A DNA stretch of 64,000 nucleotides from G963665405 sp963665405 (GCA_963665405.2 CAXXUH010000003.1:124001-188000); one strand, 5' to 3'; positions 17,298 to 27,116 are shown, counted from the stretch's first letter. Numbers and translations: made by a program. Notes: generated by a model from the letters alone, not told the origin.

Positions 17298-18554
17298 ATG
17301 CGTCCAATTCCCCAACGGCGGTTCTACTTCATCGTCATCCTCATGGTCGCGACGCTCATCACCGGGATGGCCACCGGATTCGGGCTGTTCTACAGAGTCC
17401 TGTACCTTCTCGGACTCGCCGTAATACTGAGCTATCTCTGGACCTGGCTGGGCACGCTGGCTCTAGACGTTACGGTGCGGCGCAGCTCCAAGAGAGTGAG
17501 CGTGGGAGAGGCCCTGGAGGCGCAGGTGACCGTCGAGAACCGGAGCAGGCTTCCCAAGCCTGTGGTCCTCGTCGAGGACCTGACCGACCTGCCGGGGTAC
17601 CGCAACGCCATGGCCCTCGCGGTGCCTCCGAACGGCTCCAGATCCTGGACCGACTCCGCTCCCGCACGCAAGCGCGGAGTCTACACGATGGGACCGATGT
17701 CGGTCGTCAGCTCGGATCCCTTCGGCGTCTTCCGCGGGGAGCTGACCTTCGGAGACGCCGAGACCCTGGTTGTCTACCCTCGAACTCACGACCTGCCGGA
17801 GTTCGGCATTCCCGCCGCCGATCTTGCGGGCGACAGCGCCTTGAACCGGCGGACCCATGACCTCACCCCGCACGCGTCGACGGTTCGCGACTACGAGTTC
17901 GGCGACAGTCTGAGCCGCATCCATTGGGGCACCACGGCCAGGCTTGGCAAGCTCATGTCTAAGGAGTTCGATCTCGGCCGCTCCAGCGACGTGTGGGTCG
18001 TCGTCGACCTGCATCGAGACGTCCAGGCCGGCGAGCTCGAAGAGAGTACGGACGAGTACGCCGTCTCGATCGGCGCCTCTCTGGCAAAGCGATACCTTCA
18101 GGACCAGCTCCCCGTGGGGCTCATCGCGTACGGCGAGCAGCGCTACCTCATGCCCCCGGACACGGGAGCCGGCCAGTTCGACCGGATCATCGAGTTTCTC
18201 GCCCGTAGCAAGGCCGACGGCCGGGCGCCTCTCGGGACGGTCCTGCCTCGGGACGAGCACCTGTGGAACCACCACAGCTCGGTCATCGTGGTGACCTCTT
18301 CGCCTCGCTCGGATTGGGTGGTGGCGCTCAGAGAGCTGGCACGGCGGAGGGTCCGTGTGGCCGCCGTCCTCGTGGATGGAGCCTCGTTCGGAGGCTTCTT
18401 GAACACGCTGGACGTCCTGGGAGACGTGCGGGCGGCGGGTCTGCCTGCCTACGTCGTCCAGCGCGGCGATAATATCCGGACCGCCCTGAGCCGAACCCAC
18501 AACCTGGTGCAGGATGAGGTGGGTGCGGCGGTCGAGCTGGGAGCAGGTGCGTGA
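17298..18554 (+). CDS. DUF58 domain membrane-anchored protein
   Basis: This 418-residue protein has two membrane helices near the N-terminus (residues about 9-50), a beta-rich region, then the DUF58 signature R-D-Y-E-F-G-D-S-L-S-R-I-H-W followed by A-R-L-G-K-L. The C-terminal part (V-W-V-V-V-D-L-H, and later V-I-V-V-T-S-S) has the fold of a von Willebrand factor A-like domain, though a canonical DxSxS metal site is not seen. Such proteins are usual partners of MoxR ATPases. The ATG at 17298 follows GGCAGGG. Its 3' end overlaps the next start by four bases (GTGA), so translation is probably coupled. Confidence 0.9.
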   Translation: MRPIPQRRFYFIVILMVATLITGMATGFGLFYRVLYLLGLAVILSYLWTWLGTLALDVTVRRSSKRVSVGEALEAQVTVENRSRLPKPVVLVEDLTDLPGYRNAMALAVPPNGSRSWTDSAPARKRGVYTMGPMSVVSSDPFGVFRGELTFGDAETLVVYPRTHDLPEFGIPAADLAGDSALNRRTHDLTPHASTVRDYEFGDSLSRIHWGTTARLGKLMSKEFDLGRSSDVWVVVDLHRDVQAGELEESTDEYAVSIGASLAKRYLQDQLPVGLIAYGEQRYLMPPDTGAGQFDRIIEFLARSKADGRAPLGTVLPRDEHLWNHHSSVIVVTSSPRSDWVVALRELARRRVRVAAVLVDGASFGGFLNTLDVLGDVRAAGLPAYVVQRGDNIRTALSRTHNLVQDEVGAAVELGAGA

Positions 18555-21085
18555 CTACGAGCGACGCGGCTGTTCAGCCTTCTCTCGACCAGCAGTTGGA
18601 CGCATGGGGCACGCACCCCCTGTGGCGGACGCTGGAGCGTTTCAGCCCGAGCCAGGGATGGATCACCTACGCGATCCTGCTGGCGGCGCTGCTCGTCGTC
18701 GCCCAGGAGGTCTCGAGGGCCGAGTGGACCGAGACGCCCGGACTCATGCAGATCGCCGTCTGGTCGTCGCTCACGGGACTCATCCTCGCCAAGACCCGCA
18801 TCTTCTGGCTGCTGCAGCACCTTCTCGGGCTGTCCGTCGGATTCGTCGTAGTGATCTGGCAGGCGTCGTCGATCGTTCAGGGAGAGCCGCTGCCGACGCA
18901 GGTGCAGCAGGTGTGGAGCCGCTCTTACGCCTGGTACGAGGCCGCCACGTCGGGCGGGATAAGCACCGACCTCATCCCGATGTCGATCGGGCTCCTCACC
19001 CTCTCGTGGATCCTGGGCTACCTCGGCTCCTGGTTCATCTTCCGCAGGAACAACGTCTGGGTCGCCGTGGTGGTCGGGGCGACAGCACTCCTTACCCACC
19101 TGAGCTTCCTCCCGGACACGTTCTCGCTCGCTTTCTTCGTCTTCATGTTCCTGGCCATCCTCCTGGTGGCGAGGATGAGTATCGTCCAGCGCCAGCAGAG
19201 CTGGCGCAGAGCGGGCATCGGCTTCACCAGGACCGGTGGCTCTGCGACACTCACCGCAATAGCCATTCTCGGGGTTGTCGTACTGGTCCTGGCCGCGGTT
19301 CTGCCGATGGAGGCCTACGTCTCGCGGCCTGTCGCCCGGACCTGGAACAACGCCCGCGCCCCCATCACCGGCCTGGAGGACGGATTCGCCCGGCTGTTCT
19401 CCGGAATCGCGTCCAAGAAGGACCTGAGCGGACGCTTCTTCGGCGACACGCTGCCGTTCATCGGCGGGATCAAGTTCGGGGGCGAGGTCGTATTCTGGGC
19501 CGACACCGAGTACCCGTCGTACTGGCTGAACAAGACCTACAGCGAGTATACGTCCAAGGGCTGGATCGCCGGCGAGACCACGAAGCTGGCCGTCGGCCCC
19601 AGCTCCTTGCCTCCGCCCGACGAGGGGCTGCTGAAGAGAGTCACGGTCAGGCAGAGCTTGCGCCTTAACTTCGGCACCCGTGCCCTCTTCTCCGGCGGCG
19701 GCCTGAGCTGGATCAGCAGGGACGCCATTGTGGAGACGCTTGCACCGAAGGAGTTCGACATCGCCCTGGTCGACCTGTCCGCCAACGCGGAGCTGCCGCC
19801 CGATATTCAAGAGCTGGCCCAGACGCTGAGGACGACGCTGACGCCCGGTCAGATCGATTTCATCGAGTCAGAGATAGCGAGGCAGCTTCCCAGCGACCTG
19901 GTCGTGATCAAGCTGGGGTTTGGAAGAGACGGCCTGGATCGCCGGAGGCTGGTCCAGGTGACGGTGCGCAGGAAGGACTCGATAACGCCGGAGGTCGTGT
20001 CCTGGAGATTCGCGGACCAGGTGCCCGAGGACGAGGTCTACTCGATGGTCTCGTCGGTCTCCACGGCCACGGACGACGAGCTCAGGGGCGCCCCGACCGG
20101 CTACGACGGGCTGCTCACCGACCACTATCTGCAGCTTCCGTCCAGCTTGCCACAGCGTGTCCGCGACCTGGCGGCCGAGGTCGCTGGCGATGCGGCCACC
20201 CCGCTGGACAAGGCGGAGGCGATCGAGCAGTACCTGAGAGGCCCGACCTTCGAGTACTCGCAGGACATCGAAGCCCCTCCGAGAGACAGCGACGGCGTCG
20301 ACCACTTCCTGTTCGAGACACAGGTCGGCTACAGCGACTACTTCGCGTCCGCTATGACCGTGATGATGAGATCGCTGGGAGTCCCAGCGAGGCTGGCGGC
20401 CGGCTACGCGCCCGGCGAGTTCGCGCCAGAGCAAGGACTCACCGCCGTGCGTGACTCCGACAGCCACGGCTGGGTCCAGGTCTACTTCCCCGGTTACGGA
20501 TGGATCGACTTCGAGCCCACGCCGAATTGGCCCGAGCAGGAGCGCGAGCTCGGGGCAGTCGCCGGCGCAGGTCCTAACTCCGACACCCTGCCGACGCAGC
20601 TCGAGCAGCTCGCCGTCGCCCAGAACCTGCTGGCCCCTCAGCTGTCGACCGTCGGCCTGGGACGCGAGGCCGTGCCGGGCCAGCGTCGCGTCACCAGCGT
20701 CCTGTCCTGGCTGGCTCCACTGCTCGGCGCTCTCGCCGGGATCGCAACGGTCTGGCTTCTACTCTCGTTGCTGTGGCGGGTCGGCCTGTCTGGCGCCGAC
20801 CCCGCCGAGCGCGCGTACACCAAGATGGGACGGCTCGCCTCGATGGCCGGACTGGGCCGCAGATCCGGCTTTACACCAGGAGACTACGCCGAGGCTCTGG
20901 ACCGCGCCGTCCCCGCGATTGGGCCTCACGCCCGATCGGTCGTCTCGGCGTTCGCCGCTGCCCGATACGGCCGGCGGGGATCGACCGAGGAAAACGCCGA
21001 GGAGCTGGAGCGCGACTGGAGGGCGATCCGGCGCGGTCTCCTGGGGCAGGTCTTCCGAAGGCTGCTGCCTGCGCGCCAGCCATAG
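18551..21085 (+). CDS. Transglutaminase-like membrane protein (TgpA-type) with Ser in place of catalytic Cys
   Basis: This 844-residue protein has several membrane helices in the first 260 residues, a large extracytoplasmic part with a transglutaminase-like core, a further helix near residue 720 and a cytoplasmic DUF4129-like tail. In the core the usual G-x-C-x-[YF]-[FY]-A-S-A-M motif reads G-Y-S-D-Y-F-A-S-A-M, with Ser595 at the Cys position. His639 is present (D-S-H-G-W), and the Asp position is Glu655 (F-E-P-T-P). The 44- and 16-residue spacings equal those I recall for Pseudomonas TgpA (Cys404, His448, Asp464). It is therefore either a non-catalytic member or uses Ser. It is the last gene of the MoxR operon, translationally coupled by GTG at 18551. 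Confidence 0.88.
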   Translation: MTTSDAAVQPSLDQQLDAWGTHPLWRTLERFSPSQGWITYAILLAALLVVAQEVSRAEWTETPGLMQIAVWSSLTGLILAKTRIFWLLQHLLGLSVGFVVVIWQASSIVQGEPLPTQVQQVWSRSYAWYEAATSGGISTDLIPMSIGLLTLSWILGYLGSWFIFRRNNVWVAVVVGATALLTHLSFLPDTFSLAFFVFMFLAILLVARMSIVQRQQSWRRAGIGFTRTGGSATLTAIAILGVVVLVLAAVLPMEAYVSRPVARTWNNARAPITGLEDGFARLFSGIASKKDLSGRFFGDTLPFIGGIKFGGEVVFWADTEYPSYWLNKTYSEYTSKGWIAGETTKLAVGPSSLPPPDEGLLKRVTVRQSLRLNFGTRALFSGGGLSWISRDAIVETLAPKEFDIALVDLSANAELPPDIQELAQTLRTTLTPGQIDFIESEIARQLPSDLVVIKLGFGRDGLDRRRLVQVTVRRKDSITPEVVSWRFADQVPEDEVYSMVSSVSTATDDELRGAPTGYDGLLTDHYLQLPSSLPQRVRDLAAEVAGDAATPLDKAEAIEQYLRGPTFEYSQDIEAPPRDSDGVDHFLFETQVGYSDYFASAMTVMMRSLGVPARLAAGYAPGEFAPEQGLTAVRDSDSHGWVQVYFPGYGWIDFEPTPNWPEQERELGAVAGAGPNSDTLPTQLEQLAVAQNLLAPQLSTVGLGREAVPGQRRVTSVLSWLAPLLGALAGIATVWLLLSLLWRVGLSGADPAERAYTKMGRLASMAGLGRRSGFTPGDYAEALDRAVPAIGPHARSVVSAFAAARYGRRGSTEENAEELERDWRAIRRGLLGQVFRRLLPARQP

Positions 21086-21186
21086 CGCCGGGTTTCGATC
21101 CTTGCCATTCGGGGAGAGGGGGGGCCTGTCTCTCCGGCTTCCCAGGCCGCACCAGGGGAGTCTCGTTCTGTAGGTGACCATCTTAA

Positions 21187-21270
21187 TAGGGAGTGCAGAG
21201 GGGCGAAGCCCCTCGCCGGGAGTCTGAGGGTGTCCCTCAGAAATTATCCCCCCTTCTTGGAGGGGAGGGG
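21187..21270. repeat. Dispersed palindromic repeat, family 1
   Basis: A short member: GTGCAGAGGGGCGAAGCCCCT, then GAGTCTGAGGGTGTCCCTCAG, then CCCCCTTCTTGGAGGGG. It ends 17 bases before the GTG of the MGMT gene, like other copies that abut start codons on the plus strand. Confidence 0.75.
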
Positions 21271-21287
21271 CCACCGAGGAGGTTCAC

Positions 21288-21803
21288 GTGGCGCACTATC
21301 AATATGACATCTTCGAGACGCCGTTCGGATGGGTAGGCGCCCTGGCCTCAGCCAGGGGGTTGCGGAGAACGACCCTGCCTCAGCCCACTCCGGACCTGTG
21401 CGCCGAGGACCTGGGCGCCGAGCTTGAGGACGCGGAGCTGGCCCCGGAGCGCTTCACAGATCTCAGGGACAAGATCACCCGGCACTTCGAGGGAGTCCCG
21501 GTCAGCTTTGAGGACGAGCCCATCGACGTCGAGGACGCGGCCCCGTTTCTTCGGGCGGCCTGGGTGGCGTGCCGCTCGATTCCGGTGGGGGAGACCCGCA
21601 GCTACGGATGGGTCGCCGCCCGGGCGGGGAGCGCCAGGGCTCCGAGGGCGGCCGGACAGTCCATGGCCAGGAACAGACTACCCATCATCGTTCCATGCCA
21701 CCGGGTCGTGGCCAGCGACGGGAGCATCGGCGGTTTCGGGCGCGGGAAGACCGGACTGGATCTGAAGCGTAGACTGCTGGAGCTAGAGGCGCCCACCCGC
21801 TGA
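21288..21803 (+). CDS. ogt: Methylated-DNA--protein-cysteine methyltransferase
   Basis: This 171-residue suicide repair enzyme removes alkyl groups from O6-alkylguanine onto its own cysteine. The active site I-V-P-C-H-R-V-V has Cys137. The helix-turn-helix arginine-finger region (S-M-A-R-N-R-L-P) and the C-terminal G-F-G-R-G...K-R-R-L-L-E-L-E are in place. The N-terminal domain is divergent, and an Ada-type regulatory domain is absent, so it is the Ogt/MGMT stand-alone form. The GTG at 21288 is preceded by GAGGAGG. A family-1 repeat ends just upstream. The gene converges with the DUF2007-like and dnaE genes. Confidence 0.92.
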   Translation: MAHYQYDIFETPFGWVGALASARGLRRTTLPQPTPDLCAEDLGAELEDAELAPERFTDLRDKITRHFEGVPVSFEDEPIDVEDAAPFLRAAWVACRSIPVGETRSYGWVAARAGSARAPRAAGQSMARNRLPIIVPCHRVVASDGSIGGFGRGKTGLDLKRRLLELEAPTR

Positions 21804-21834
21804 ACCCTGTACCCCATACCCCGAACCTCGTACC

Positions 21835-22062
21835 CTACCCCCCGTCCTCTGGCTCCTCTCCGAGCTGACCCCCGAGGACTCTCCTGGCGGCCTCGATCTG
21901 GCTCTCTCTGACCAGGATGCGGACCGGGTTGGCCGATACCCCCAGGTAAGACGCGACGTCCCCTGCGTCGAGCAGCGCCGCTACGTCCCCCTCGAGAAGA
22001 AGGACCCTCCACATCTCGGCCACCAGCTGATCGGGCGCAGTTGTCAGGAGGACCCACTTCAA
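21835..22062 (-). CDS. DUF2007-like putative signal-transducing protein
   Basis: This 75-residue protein (K-W-V-L-L-T-T-A-P..., then A-E-M-W-R-V-L-L-L-E-G-D-V-A-A-L-L) has the pattern of the small DUF2007 domain: a ferredoxin-like fold with a first beta strand, a helix and a second strand on a conserved aromatic/hydrophobic core. I place the start at the TTG that overlaps the dnaE stop (TTGA), because GGAGG inside the dnaE end lies 10 bases upstream. A GTG at 22083 would add seven residues. Translational coupling to dnaE is likely. Role unknown. Confidence 0.7.
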   Translation of the reverse strand: MKWVLLTTAPDQLVAEMWRVLLLEGDVAALLDAGDVASYLGVSANPVRILVRESQIEAARRVLGGQLGEEPEDGG

Positions 22063-25000
22063 GTCGGCTGGTCCTCCACCCACACCCCGTCGGGGCCGCC
22101 GACCAGATCCCGGAGCCCCTGTTCGAGCTCGGGGGAGACGCTCACCTTCACCGGCGACCAGTCCAGCGTCACGATCCGACTCTGGGTCACGATCTGTAGA
22201 TGGACGTCGTCGGCACCACGGTGCTCGAGCAGCAGCCTCCTGACGTCGTCCAATAGCTGGCCGTCCTCGACCGGCTGGTCCGTCTCGCGGATGCGGACGC
22301 TCAAGCAGCGGCGGGCGGTCTGTGTGCCGTTTGTCTGCCGGGTCGTGGAGCTTGCGGTGGCCGCCCCGTTCGTGACCGGCGGCCCGCTCGGCGCAGGCCA
22401 GTTCGGCAGCGCGCCACCGGGCAAGGCCGGCCCCGCCGTCGCGCCGTTCTCGGCGGTTGCCGGCTCCCGGTCCCTCTCGCTCTCCGGATCGCGCAGAGCC
22501 GGGTTGACGTACTCCTCGGCGCTGGCGCAGGACATGCTGATCTGGTCGTTCCTAATTCTCAGACTACCCTCCACTACGACGTTAGTTCCTATCTGCCAGA
22601 GCTCCCGCGTCTCCTCCCGCTGCTCCTCCCAGACGAAGATCTCGATCGGTCCGTCCATGAGGGTCAGCGTGGCGATCGTGTACGGGCGCTGAGTCTTCGT
22701 AAAGCGCTCCACGACCGCCGAGACCTGTCCGACCACCGTCGCCCGCTTGCCAGCCATCTCCGGCGTCACCTGACTCAGGAACGATACGATGTTGGGACCC
22801 AGGTCGCCGACGACGGTGGCGAGACGGGTGCCGGACGAGAGAGAGACGCCGAGCAGCTCTATCTCCCACCCTCTACGCTCACCCTCGGGAGTCGTCACTT
22901 CGGGCAGGGGTATGGACACAAGCGGGACCGGGACCGTCTCGCCGAACAGATCGAACATGGTCGTCTGATCCGACTCCCGAAGCCTCGCCTCGCTCTGTGC
23001 AAGGCTGAGGATCCGCTCGGCTACTTCGAGCACCGCCCCCCTGTCTCCAAAGCCGTCGAAGGCACCCGCCTTCACCAGGCTCTCCAGGGACTTGCGGTTC
23101 AATCCGCTCATGTCGGCATCCCGGCACATCTGCTCGACGGACGTGAACTGTCCCGCCTTCCGCCTCGCCTCCAGAACCGGCTCCAGCGCCGCGCCGCCGA
23201 CGTTCTTGACCGCCGCCAGCCCGAAACGAGCGCACTCCTTACCGCCGGGGCCCGCCTCGATGGAAAACTCCAGCTCGCTGCGGTTGATGTCCGGCCCGAG
23301 GACGGAGATATGGAGCCGCTGACACTCCGCGATCGCCGCGGTGGTCTTCTCGGCGTTGCCCGTGTAGGCGTTCAGCAGCGACACCATGTACTCGGCCGTG
23401 TAGTGGGCCTTGAGGTATGCCGTCCAGTAGGAGATCAGGCCATAGCTGACGCTGTGCGCCTTGTTGAACGCATAGCCGGCGAACGGCTCGATGAGGCGGA
23501 ACACCTCGTCCGCAAGCTCCTGAGAATAGCCCTGTCTCAGCGCTCCCTGGATGAACCTGTCACGCTCCTCGGCCATGATCTCGGGGATCTTCTTCCCCAT
23601 CGCCTTGCGAACGATGTCCGCCTCGCCCAGGGAGTATCCGGCGAACTTTTGCGCGATCAGCAGCACCTGGTCCTGGTAGACGATCACACCGTAGGTCTCT
23701 TCGAGGATGTCCTCGAACGCGGGGTGCGGATATGTTACCTCGGCCTTGCCGTGCTTGGCCTTGATGAACGTGTCTATGTGCTCCATCGGCCCCGGGCGGT
23801 ACAGGGCTATCATCGCCGCCACGTCCCCCAGCGAAGAGGGCTTTAGGTCCTTGATGTAGCGGGTCATCCCCGACCCCTCGAGCTGGAAGACACCGACCGT
23901 GTCGCCCCGCGACAGCAGCTCGAACGTCTTCGCATCGTCGAGCGGGATCTCGCGCAGCTCGATCGTCTTGCCGTGTCTCCGAACTACCAGGTCGCGCACC
24001 TTGGCCAGGATAGCCAGATTGACCAGGCCCAGCAGGTCCATCTTCAGGAGTCCCATGGCCGCTATAGGCGCCATGGGGTACTGGGTCATGCTTACTCCCT
24101 GCTCGTCGCCCTTGACCGGCTTTTGCAGCGGGACGTACGTGTCCAGGGGGTCCTTCGAGATCACCAGACCGGCGGCGTGGGTACTCGAGTGGCGCACCAG
24201 GCCCTCGACGCCCCTCGCCGTGTCCACCAGCTTCTTCATGCTCTCGTCTTCCCCGTAGATCCCGGCCAGCTCGGGACTCGTCTCCAGGGCCTCGTCCAGC
24301 GTCATATGGAGCCTCGTCGGCACCGCCCGGGCCACCCGGTCGACGTCCGCATACGGCATGCCCAGCGCCCGTCCCACGTCCCTGATGGCGGCCTTCGCGC
24401 CCAGCGTGCCGAATGTGATGATCTGCGCGACGTGGTCCCGCCCGTACTTGGACACCACGTAGTTGATCGCCTCCTCGCGCCGGTCGTCCTGGAAGTCCAT
24501 GTCGATGTCGGGCATCTCCTTGCGCTCGACATTGAGGAAACGCTCGAACACCAGGCGATGCGGCAGCGGGTCGATGTCGGTTACGCCCAGACAGTAGAGC
24601 GTGAGGCTGGCCGCGGCGCTACCACGCACCGCGAAGAATATGTCGCGCTCCCGGGCGAACCGGGCTATGTCCCAGACGACCAGGAAGTAGTTGGCGAACT
24701 GCGTCTGCTTGATCACCTCCAGCTCGTAGGCCAGCCTCTGCTCGGCTTCGGGAGTGGGCCTTTCGAGTCGCCTCTTGAAGCCCTCCTGGCACAGGCGCGT
24801 CAGGAAGTCCTCGGCGCTCGACCCGTCGGGCACCGGGAACTCGGGCAGTCGGAGCTGGGAGAAGTCCAGCTCCAGGTTGCAAGCCTCGGCGATCCGCTGG
24901 GTATTGGCTATCGCGTCGGGCAGGTCCGGGTAGAGCGACTCCATCTCCTCCGGGCTCTTGAGGTAGTACGAGTCCTCCGTCATCCGCAGGCGCTTCTCGT

Positions 25001-25682
25001 CCTGGATGTTGGTGTTGGTGTGGATGCAGATCAGGATGTCCTGGAGCGGCGCCTCCTCTTGCCGGACGTAGTGGGCGTCGTTCGTGGCCACTACCGGGAT
25101 GTCGAGCTCGCGATGCAGCTCCATCAGGCCGCTGTTGATGGCCGGGAGCCCTTCGACGCCTCCGTGCTGCATCAGCTCCAGATAGTAGTCGCCGAACACC
25201 TCGCGATACCAGCCGGCCGCGGCCTTCGCCTCCTCGGTCCGGCCCTGGACCAGCAGCTCGGGCACCTCCCCGCTCGGACAGCCGGACAGGACCACCAGCC
25301 CCTCGTGATAGCGCTCGAGCAGCTCCCTGTCGACCCTGGGCTTGTAGTAGAAGCCCTCCAGATGAGCCAGGCTGGTGAGCTTGACCAGGTTGGCGTATCC
25401 GGTCCGGTCCTTCACCAGAACTGTCAGGTGGTGATAGGCCTTGTCCCTGGCGCCGCGGCCGCCCCGCCCCTCCGGAGCCACGTACATCTCGCACCCGAGG
25501 ATCGGCTTGACCCCCGCCGCCCTGGCGATCCTGTAGAAGTCGATAGCGCCGTACATGGCGCCGTGGTCCGTGATAGCCAGGCTTTCCATCCCCAGCTCTC
25601 TGGTGCGGTGGACCAGCGGCTCGAGTCGGCTGAGGCCGTCCAGGAGGCTGTATTCCGTATGGACGTGGAGATGAGTAAACAA
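22059..25682 (-). CDS. dnaE: DNA polymerase III subunit alpha
   Basis: This replicative polymerase of about 1207 residues begins with the PHP domain (H-L-H-V-H-T-E-Y-S-L-L-D-G). The catalytic palm follows, with P-D-I-D-M-D-F and D-x-D acidic residues. Next come G-L-V-R-H-S-S-T-H-A-A-G, G-L-L-K-M-D-L-L-G-L and P-G-P-M-E-H-I, then the tandem helix-hairpin-helix and a C-terminal OB-fold (A-T-V-V-G-Q-V-S-A-V-V). The length is normal for DnaE1. I place the start at TTG 25682 because GGAGG precedes it and the PHP domain begins there; a GTG at 25712 would add ten residues. Its end overlaps the DUF2007-like gene. Confidence 0.95.
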   Translation of the reverse strand: MFTHLHVHTEYSLLDGLSRLEPLVHRTRELGMESLAITDHGAMYGAIDFYRIARAAGVKPILGCEMYVAPEGRGGRGARDKAYHHLTVLVKDRTGYANLVKLTSLAHLEGFYYKPRVDRELLERYHEGLVVLSGCPSGEVPELLVQGRTEEAKAAAGWYREVFGDYYLELMQHGGVEGLPAINSGLMELHRELDIPVVATNDAHYVRQEEAPLQDILICIHTNTNIQDEKRLRMTEDSYYLKSPEEMESLYPDLPDAIANTQRIAEACNLELDFSQLRLPEFPVPDGSSAEDFLTRLCQEGFKRRLERPTPEAEQRLAYELEVIKQTQFANYFLVVWDIARFARERDIFFAVRGSAAASLTLYCLGVTDIDPLPHRLVFERFLNVERKEMPDIDMDFQDDRREEAINYVVSKYGRDHVAQIITFGTLGAKAAIRDVGRALGMPYADVDRVARAVPTRLHMTLDEALETSPELAGIYGEDESMKKLVDTARGVEGLVRHSSTHAAGLVISKDPLDTYVPLQKPVKGDEQGVSMTQYPMAPIAAMGLLKMDLLGLVNLAILAKVRDLVVRRHGKTIELREIPLDDAKTFELLSRGDTVGVFQLEGSGMTRYIKDLKPSSLGDVAAMIALYRPGPMEHIDTFIKAKHGKAEVTYPHPAFEDILEETYGVIVYQDQVLLIAQKFAGYSLGEADIVRKAMGKKIPEIMAEERDRFIQGALRQGYSQELADEVFRLIEPFAGYAFNKAHSVSYGLISYWTAYLKAHYTAEYMVSLLNAYTGNAEKTTAAIAECQRLHISVLGPDINRSELEFSIEAGPGGKECARFGLAAVKNVGGAALEPVLEARRKAGQFTSVEQMCRDADMSGLNRKSLESLVKAGAFDGFGDRGAVLEVAERILSLAQSEARLRESDQTTMFDLFGETVPVPLVSIPLPEVTTPEGERRGWEIELLGVSLSSGTRLATVVGDLGPNIVSFLSQVTPEMAGKRATVVGQVSAVVERFTKTQRPYTIATLTLMDGPIEIFVWEEQREETRELWQIGTNVVVEGSLRIRNDQISMSCASAEEYVNPALRDPESERDREPATAENGATAGPALPGGALPNWPAPSGPPVTNGAATASSTTRQTNGTQTARRCLSVRIRETDQPVEDGQLLDDVRRLLLEHRGADDVHLQIVTQSRIVTLDWSPVKVSVSPELEQGLRDLVGGPDGVWVEDQPT

Positions 25683-25854
25683 AGGGCCTCCGGGCCGGGA
25701 AGGCGGTAACACTGCGTCGGACAGCCCTCGGCTTCTGGCGGAGCGGACTCCGGCCGGGAGATCGAATCGGCTGCAGCGGTATTATAATCGTGTCCCACCC
25801 GGCAAGTCCAAGCGTCGGCACAAGAGTTCTGGACCAGTTTCTTCCAAGAACGGG

Positions 25855-26106
25855 TTGTGCAGAGGGGCGTGGCCCCTGTCATTCTGAGCGAAGAGAAGAA
25901 TCTGGGGTGGAGCGGCCGAGACCCCCGGACGTAGGGGCGCACGGCCGTGCGCCCGAGAGTCTCCCTCGGATGCTCCATAACGATCCCTGGCACGTTGCCA
26001 AACATGGGGGTCCAAAGGGCGCAGAGCCCCCTTTGCGGGGCTTGGGGTGCCACCAGAACCTCCGGGCGGGTGGGCGAGAAAGAGAGCACCCCAAGAGGGG
26101 AGGATG
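25855..26106. repeat. Composite of repeat elements (families 1, 2 and the GC palindrome)
   Basis: Three known elements lie side by side between dnaE and the prenyltransferase gene: a TGCAGAGGGGCGTGGCCCCT hairpin with CATTCTGAGCGAAG, the perfect 20-base palindrome at 25935-25954 (GGGCGCAC-GGCC-GTGCGCCC), and a family-2 member from about 25998. No gene is present. Confidence 0.7.
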
Positions 26107-26145
26107 CGTTGACTCCCATCGTTCGCAGAACGTACCATCGAGGCT

Positions 26146-27087
26146 ATGGAGTTCTCGCGCGAGCAATCCCTGGCGCCCGCCTTCCTCGACGTGGGCAAGG
26201 GGCTGATCCTCTCGGTCCGCCCGAAGCAGTGGACCAAGAACCTGATCATATACTTCGCCCTGTTCTTCACCGTCAACGAGAGCTGGAGCATTGGGGACGA
26301 GGGCGAGGTCCTGTCCGCGGTCGGCAGGGCGACGTTGGCCGTCCTGCTGTTCTCGCTGATAAGCGGCGCCGTCTACCTGGTAAACGACATCCTCGACCGC
26401 GAGAATGACCGCGCACACCCCAAGAAGCGGTTCCGTCCGGTGGCCTCCGGGCAGCTGCTCGTCCCGGCGGCCTGGACCGGAGCGGCGACCCTCGCCACCG
26501 CGGGACTGATCGGATCGTTTTTCCTCGGACAGGCCTTCGGCTGGGTGTCTCTGGGATACCTGGCGACGATGGTCGTCTACAGCGTCGTGCTCAAGCGGAT
26601 GGTGCTCCTGGACGTCTTCGCGATCAGCGCTGGATTCGTTCTCCGCGCCGTCGCCGGCGCGGTCGTCTTGGACGCTCCGATATCCCCCTGGCTCTACACG
26701 TGTACGGGCCTGGGCGCGCTTCTGATAGCGTTGGCCAAGCGCCGCAGCGAGCTCTCCGTAGCCGGCGAGGCCGCGTCGTCCCAGCGCGAGACCCTTGGGA
26801 CCTACAGCGGCGCCCTGCTCGACCAGCTGATCGCCGTGGCGGCCACCTCCACGCTGCTCGCCTACATCTTCTACACGTTCACGGCGCCGAACCTGCCCGA
26901 CAACCACGCCATGATGCTCACGATACCCTTCGTGCTCTACGGGCTGTTCCGGTACCTGTATCTGATCCACGTTAGGAACCTTGGCGAGAGCCCCGAGGAC
27001 ATCCTCCTTACCGACGGGCCGCTCATCGTTTCGATCGTCCTGTGGCTGGCGGCCGCGGCGTCGGTCCTGATCGCCTTCCGCGGCTGA
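26146..27087 (+). CDS. UbiA-family prenyltransferase, decaprenyl-phosphate phosphoribosyltransferase-like
   Basis: This 313-residue integral membrane protein has about eight hydrophobic helices. The first Asp-rich motif is N-D-I-L-D-R-E-N-D, followed by K-K-R-F-R-P-V-A-S-G. The second region includes Y-S-V-V-L-K-R-M-V-L-L-D-V-F, and the C-terminal loop has L-G-E-S-P-E-D-I-L-L-T-D. These match the branch of UbiA proteins that transfers phosphoribose from PRPP to a polyprenyl phosphate (DPPR synthase, Rv3806c-like), used in making arabinose-type lipid-linked sugars, rather than quinone or heme prenyltransferases. No partner epimerase is next to it. It is followed after 29 bases by an Fe-S oxidoreductase gene. 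Confidence 0.85.
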   Translation: MEFSREQSLAPAFLDVGKGLILSVRPKQWTKNLIIYFALFFTVNESWSIGDEGEVLSAVGRATLAVLLFSLISGAVYLVNDILDRENDRAHPKKRFRPVASGQLLVPAAWTGAATLATAGLIGSFFLGQAFGWVSLGYLATMVVYSVVLKRMVLLDVFAISAGFVLRAVAGAVVLDAPISPWLYTCTGLGALLIALAKRRSELSVAGEAASSQRETLGTYSGALLDQLIAVAATSTLLAYIFYTFTAPNLPDNHAMMLTIPFVLYGLFRYLYLIHVRNLGESPEDILLTDGPLIVSIVLWLAAAASVLIAFRG

Positions 27088-27116
27088 CAGACGGCCTCGG
27101 ATTCCCGGAGAGTGCA

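Noticed and set aside
23973..25709. Plus-strand frame of almost 580 codons
   Set aside because: It is antisense to dnaE, with composition dictated by the high-GC third codon positions of the real gene.
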